Assembly (NCBI RefSeq): GCF_001513745.1
Contig: NZ_CP013380.1
Location: 372,001-436,000, forward strand
Origin: Burkholderia humptydooensis
GTDB taxonomy: Bacteria; Pseudomonadota; Gammaproteobacteria; Burkholderiales; Burkholderiaceae
Length of the DNA: 64,000 nt
Direction: 5' to 3'
In this document: one piece after another, positions 60,086-64,000 of the stretch
How the letters are laid out: each line of letters starts with the position of its first letter
How positions within the stretch are numbered: the first letter of the stretch is position 1
Made by a program: the position numbers and the translations under genes
The notes under the pieces: model-generated
Seen by the model: only the letters and a program-made list of their open reading frames with translations
The model's database searches: none
Told to the model about the DNA's origin: nothing

Positions 60086-62593
60086 TCAGCCCGAGAACAG
60101 CGAACCGCGCCCGCCATCGGTCGACACCGGCGTCGCCTGCAACGGGTCGCGAATCGTCCCGCTCGCGCCGCTGGGCTTGTCCCAATTCCCGCATTTTTCC
60201 AGAATCTGCCCGGTCGTCACGTTCTCGATCAGCCCACTCTTGATGCTGATATACGAGCCGCCTGCGCCGATCCACACTTCCTTCGCGGCCGTCAGAATCA
60301 GACGCCCGTCCGCGCTCTCGATCTTCACGTCCTGAAGACCGACCAGGGATGCCGGGCCGCTTTGCGCCTGAATGTCCACCGACCCCTTCGCCGCGAAAAT
60401 CTTGATGCCGATGTTCTGCGCGAACAGGCTGATCTTGTCGAGCACACTGACCAACAACGACTTGCCGGCCGCCAGGTTGACATTCTGGCCGGCCACCATG
60501 TTCGCGTGCTGGTTCGCCGTGACGTGCACCGATTGCTGCGTCGATGCGGCGATGCCCTCGGGGCTCGACAGCAGCATCACCGGTTTCGAAAAGCCGTTCG
60601 CGTTGCCGGTGCCGCCGCCAGCCGTGCGGCCGCCACTGGTGGCGCCTGCGACCGTGCGCTGCGTCGCGTCGGTGAACGACTTCAGCGCGGCCTGGCCGTC
60701 TTGCAGGCTTTCGGCGCGATTCGTTTCGCTGGCCTTCGACACGGTTTCGAATACGGCTTCCGCGCCCGCGAGCGGCTCGGTCGCGGCCGTCACGTTCAGC
60801 GGCTGCGCGGTGGCCGGCTGCGTCGACACATACAGCCCCTGTTCGGCGCGCACGGCGCCGTAAGCGCCGGACTTCAGGTCGAAACCATTGCCGAGGAACG
60901 CGCCGCGCGTGTTGCCGGACTGCTCGATCAGGTAACCCAAATGGAGGTGAGAACTATAACTGGACGAGTAAAGGTGGATGCGATTCTGGCCGCTGGCGTC
61001 GTCGAGAACGAGCTGGTTGAACCCGTTCCCGCCGTACTCGCGGGACAGGAAGCCGGACAGCAGGCCGTGCGTGTGCCATTCGGGCATCGTCGCGCCCCCG
61101 TGCAGCCTCGAGATGATGACGGGACGGTCACAGTCCCCATTGACGAAACCGAGGAGCACTTGATCTCCCTTGCGCAGCGGGAAGTAGCCGCCCCGTTTCG
61201 CGCCCGCGTCCGGCATCGCTGCGCGGATCCACGCCGTCGATTTCGTATTCCGGTCCTTCCGGCTGTTGGTTGTCCAGACCATCACGCGGTTGCCGTCGTC
61301 CGTGTGGATTTCCTCGTCACTGTTCGTCGCGACGATCGCCGTCTGCAGGTGCATCTCGGGCTTCTCGTGCTCGAACGGGCTGCGGAACGGCGTGCGCCGG
61401 TGCTGCGCCTCGATCTCGACCAGGAGGAAGCCGACGCCGCCATCGCGGTGCGGAATCGCCGAGCCAGCGCCGGCCGCCTGCGCCTGCTCAATTTCGGCAC
61501 GTAAGCTGCGCGGAAACCGCGCGAGTGTGTCGAGGCCGGGCAGGTTGTTCTGGATCAGCCAGTCGCTCGCGATGATCGATAGCTCGCGGTCCTCGGCCGG
61601 TAGCGTATCGAGGACCGGGTGCCCCGTCACCTTGAACCAGTAGCCGGGCAGGGCATAGCGCGGACTGCCGACCGCGAAATAGCGCTTCGCCCGCGAGGCC
61701 CATTCCTCGGTGCGAATGTTGGCCTGTTGCTGTCCGATGTCCGATACCGCCCACGTCTGCGAGCCAGTGTAGAGGTAATCCTCGCCCTGTCCGGGTAGCT
61801 CGTCCAGATTTGCCGCGGGTGTACTGACCTGCTTGTCGAGATCCGGGCGCTTGTAGTCGGCCGTGCCGAGCGTGAGCGTTGCGCTTTGCGCCTCCTGCTG
61901 CTCGCTCAATTGCGTCAACCCGTCGAAATCCTCGTCGGTCCCCGCGTGGCTGAATTGCATCTCCGATTTCGGCAGCGACGGTCCGAAATACAGATCGTCC
62001 ATGAAGACAACCTTGTGCGACTTGCCGTCCGTCGCGAAATCGAAGCGCGGAAACACGCCCACTTCCTCGAGACTGCGGTGCACGAAATGCCAGTCGGTTT
62101 CCCACTGCACGCGGTGCGAATACGAACGCATAGCCGTGCGCAGCTCGAGCCCGTAGTTGCCGTTCGCCTGCGGATGCTTGTCGAACACGTCGGTCAGAAT
62201 CTCCCAGCCGGGGGTTTCCTGCCAGTCGCGCCGGTCGCTGCTGAGCTTGAGGAAGCTTAACCAGGAAGTGAACCGGAGCTGGAAATAGGACAACGCCCCG
62301 TCGTTTCCAAGGCGGCGAACCTGCTGCACATAGCCGTGGATCGGCAGGTAGCCGCCGTCCGTCTGGTGAATCCAGAGCGTGACGGGTTGCAGCATGAGGG
62401 CGCTAAGCTTGATCTTGTTGCCGACGACCGATGACACGTCGACGGTCACCTCGAAATTGCGCCCAAGCTGAGCATTGATCTTGACGTACAGCGGCACGAG
62501 CCAGTCGTCGCCAAGCGGCGTGTCGAGTTTGACGATGCGATTGAACTGCGCGTAGCCGCCGCGCAGCACCTTCAGCAAGACTTCCCCGGCCAT
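60086..62593 (-). CDS. vgrG: Type VI secretion spike protein VgrG
   Basis: 835 residues. The gp27-like base (about 1-400) has HGYVQQVRRLG and VQWETDWHFVHRSLEEVGVFPRFDF. The gp5-like OB region carries RVMVWTTNSR, SAWIRAAMPDAG and PLRKGDQVLLGFVNGD. A beta-helix and DUF2345-type extension follows (about 640-800: VMLLSSPEGIAASTQQ, VNLAAGKSLLVSV). There is no fused toxin at the C-terminus. It heads the minus-strand module vgrG-effector-LprI-PAAR, cargo loaded downstream of tssL. Confidence 0.93.
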   Translation of the reverse strand: MAGEVLLKVLRGGYAQFNRIVKLDTPLGDDWLVPLYVKINAQLGRNFEVTVDVSSVVGNKIKLSALMLQPVTLWIHQTDGGYLPIHGYVQQVRRLGNDGALSYFQLRFTSWLSFLKLSSDRRDWQETPGWEILTDVFDKHPQANGNYGLELRTAMRSYSHRVQWETDWHFVHRSLEEVGVFPRFDFATDGKSHKVVFMDDLYFGPSLPKSEMQFSHAGTDEDFDGLTQLSEQQEAQSATLTLGTADYKRPDLDKQVSTPAANLDELPGQGEDYLYTGSQTWAVSDIGQQQANIRTEEWASRAKRYFAVGSPRYALPGYWFKVTGHPVLDTLPAEDRELSIIASDWLIQNNLPGLDTLARFPRSLRAEIEQAQAAGAGSAIPHRDGGVGFLLVEIEAQHRRTPFRSPFEHEKPEMHLQTAIVATNSDEEIHTDDGNRVMVWTTNSRKDRNTKSTAWIRAAMPDAGAKRGGYFPLRKGDQVLLGFVNGDCDRPVIISRLHGGATMPEWHTHGLLSGFLSREYGGNGFNQLVLDDASGQNRIHLYSSSYSSHLHLGYLIEQSGNTRGAFLGNGFDLKSGAYGAVRAEQGLYVSTQPATAQPLNVTAATEPLAGAEAVFETVSKASETNRAESLQDGQAALKSFTDATQRTVAGATSGGRTAGGGTGNANGFSKPVMLLSSPEGIAASTQQSVHVTANQHANMVAGQNVNLAAGKSLLVSVLDKISLFAQNIGIKIFAAKGSVDIQAQSGPASLVGLQDVKIESADGRLILTAAKEVWIGAGGSYISIKSGLIENVTTGQILEKCGNWDKPSGASGTIRDPLQATPVSTDGGRGSLFSG

Positions 62594-62829
62594 GCGGTCC
62601 CCCCGTTCGTGGAGAGCGAGTCCGACCGTTATCGATATGCCGTGGCCGAGACTGCGTATGTCATTTCAGAAAAGACGATGAGGATCAAGACCGAAAGCCG
62701 GTCTTCGCGTATCGGGACGGTGAGGAGAGAGGATGCGGTGGAGAATCCCGTCCCGATGCAGAAAGATCATATCAAATTCGGCTACCCAGCGACGTCGCTC
62801 GCTGATGCTCGGTCGAGACGTGACGAAGC

Positions 62830-63214
62830 GAAGCGGCTGTTATGGTGCGCGCCGACGGTCGACGAGCGCGACATCTGGCAGTGCTCGATGCGGCACATTG
62901 CGCACGAGGGGCGCTGCTTCGTCGTGAGCGCTTGCCAGATTCAGCCGTCGCCTGCCGAGCTTGGCATCGACGTACCCGGCTGGGACGGAGATCGGCCGCT
63001 CATCAACGGCGGCAGCGTCATCGTCGGTCCACTCGGCGACGTGCTGGCCGGGCCGCTAAGAGGGCAAGCGGGGCTCGTCGTCGCCGAAATCGATACGGAC
63101 GACCTGGTTCGCGCCCGATATGACTTCGACGTCGTTGGGCATTACGCTCGGCCGGACGTATTTTCGCTATCGGTCGACGAGCGGGCGAAGCGGTCGGTGG
63201 AATTCAAGGATTGA
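62830..63214 (+). pseudogene. Nitrilase-family remnant, C-terminal half
   Basis: The frame carries CAPTVDERDIWQCSMRHIAHEGRCFVVSACQI, GGSVIVGPLGDVLAGPL, and RYDFDVVGHYARPDVFSL, in pieces a clear match to the C-terminal half of nitrilases (carbon-nitrogen hydrolases). The N-terminal half with the Glu, Lys and catalytic Cys is absent. The open frame continues upstream to 62609, but that part is unlike nitrilase. No start or ribosome site fits. A decayed gene stranded between vgrG and tssL. Confidence 0.75.
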
Positions 63215-63292
63215 AAAATCAGGACAGGCTTTTTCGCATTGAATCGAACATCCGACCTGAGTGGCATGCGCCGTTCGCGATGTCATGTCGAC

Positions 63293-63324
63293 GGCACAAC
63301 GGCACAACGGCACAACGGCGCGAC
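63293..63324. repeat. Tandem 8-bp repeats GGCACAAC
   Basis: Three perfect copies (63293-63316) and a degenerate fourth (GGCGCGAC) in the non-coding gap between the nitrilase remnant and tssL. Confidence 0.75.
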
Positions 63325-63381
63325 GAAACGCGTACGTCGATCGCCGATTCCATCGTTCGCCGGTGATTCTCGATGAACCAC

Positions 63382-63404
63382 AAAAACCCGGCATCCACCG
63401 GGCT
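63382..63404 (-). terminator. Intrinsic terminator of tssL
   Basis: On the minus strand a CCCGG / CCGGG stem with a 6-base loop is followed by five T. It lies just past the tssL stop. Confidence 0.65.
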
Positions 63405-63412
63405 TCGCACAC

Positions 63413-64000
63413 TCAAGGCAACGAAATCGTCAAATTGGCCGACTCCGGCCCAACCTTGATGACTTGCGAATAAGGCGCAAGCGCCCGCACGGTACTGTTT
63501 TTCAGATACGTATTGAGCCCGACGAACGCAAGCAATCCTACGAGCGCGAACACCGCCCCGATCGCCCACAGCGGCACTTCGCGCTTGAGCCGGTGCGCGA
63601 TCTGATCCGGCAGCGGCCAATGCGGTGCGAATGGCGCGCGCTTGCCTTTCATGTTCGCGATCTCGTCGCCGAGCCGAGCGGTCAGATACGCAAGCTTCTC
63701 CGGCCCTTCGAGCAGATACTTGCCCTGGAAGCCGAGCAGCAGGCACATGTGGAACACCTCGAGCGACTGCAGTCGCGCCGCGCCCTGCGCACGGCATTCT
63801 TCGAGGTACTGATAGAACTTCTCGCCCGCGAGCTGTTCGCCGAACAGCACGAGCTGCAGCGGCCGGCGTTCCCAGTCCGCGCGAATCTTGAATTGCGACG
63901 ACAGCACCGATTCGTCGATCGCCGCGCAAAACGCGAACTTCGCCGCATAGACATCCTCGGCGGCGATGTTGAGCTTCTTCGCGCCGCGCTCGAATTCGCT
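63413..64000 (-). CDS. tssL: Type VI secretion protein TssL (IcmH/DotU family), partial
   Basis: Inner-membrane anchor of the T6SS trans-envelope complex. The visible 195 residues are the C-terminal part; the gene continues beyond 64000. Seen are DVYAAKFAFCAAIDES, then GEKFYQYLEECRAQG, VFHMCLLLGFQGKYL, and one transmembrane helix near the end (VPLWAIGAVFALVGLLAFVG) with a short periplasmic tail. There is no peptidoglycan-binding OmpA extension. Indicates that a T6SS cluster lies to the right of the window. Confidence 0.93.
   Translation of the reverse strand, partial: SEFERGAKKLNIAAEDVYAAKFAFCAAIDESVLSSQFKIRADWERRPLQLVLFGEQLAGEKFYQYLEECRAQGAARLQSLEVFHMCLLLGFQGKYLLEGPEKLAYLTARLGDEIANMKGKRAPFAPHWPLPDQIAHRLKREVPLWAIGAVFALVGLLAFVGLNTYLKNSTVRALAPYSQVIKVGPESANLTISLP

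Noticed and set aside
58634-61504. 956-codon plus-strand frame opposite the effector and vgrG
   Set aside because: Arg-rich shadow; both minus-strand genes have clear domain motifs.

Overview
The window is a GC-rich chromosomal segment that reads as Burkholderia, most likely the B. pseudomallei group (pseudomallei / mallei / thailandensis / oklahomensis), chromosome 1. The gene order aroKB, gltBD, thiOSGE, mla, murA-his-tat, petABC, sspAB, tRNA-Thr and then a type VI secretion locus, together with the codon bias, points there. The species cannot be fixed from sequence reading alone.

Layout. 0.1-3.0 kb: aroK, aroB and a dGTPase-like gene. 3.1-8.2 kb: ugpBAECQ, for glycerol-3-phosphate uptake and glycerophosphodiester hydrolysis. 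8.3-16.5 kb: ompW (minus), a RAYT-like protein without its catalytic residues, and gltBD. 16.8-24.3 kb: an AGCS symporter and thpR, then a minus-strand run of dadA, an MFS transporter, an SDR protein and an SbmA/YddA-like ABC exporter. 24.6-28.3 kb: a TPP riboswitch and thiO-S-G-E. 28.4-34.5 kb: mlaFEDACB for outer-membrane lipid asymmetry, and an ABC-2 transporter pair. 34.6-44.0 kb: ibaG, murA and a nearly complete his operon (G, D, C, B, [marC], H, A, F, I, E). 44.0-46.5 kb: a small membrane protein, a HIT protein and tatABC. 46.6-52.8 kb: a DegS-like protease (minus), a Nif3-like protein, the cytochrome bc1 operon petABC, and sspAB. PetA carries a twin-arginine signal and so is a likely client of the nearby Tat genes.

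The accessory part starts at the tRNA-Thr(UGU) at 52.85 kb. Directly downstream lie opposed G/C-rich octamers of the kind found at integrase arm sites, an 11-codon stump of a phage integrase, and the tail of a P2-type portal gene: the debris of an element that used the tRNA as attachment site. An IS66-family element (53,728-56,484) follows. I can delimit it to the base by imperfect terminal repeats beginning GTAAGCG and a perfect 8-bp target duplication (CACCTGCC). Its tnpC is frameshifted.

Beyond the IS, on the minus strand, is a compact type VI module: vgrG, a 911-residue multidomain effector, an LprI/DUF1311-like periplasmic protein, and a PAAR tip protein. A decayed nitrilase fragment separates it from tssL, which runs off the window. 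The effector has an M23-like region, an SH3-like stretch, a perfect EF-hand loop, an FHPI motif and a C-terminal SleB-like domain. DNA for the C-terminal domain and the neighbouring LprI-like gene is much more AT-rich than the rest, which suggests that a toxin/immunity cassette was swapped onto an older delivery body. This module is the strongest candidate for an undescribed system here.
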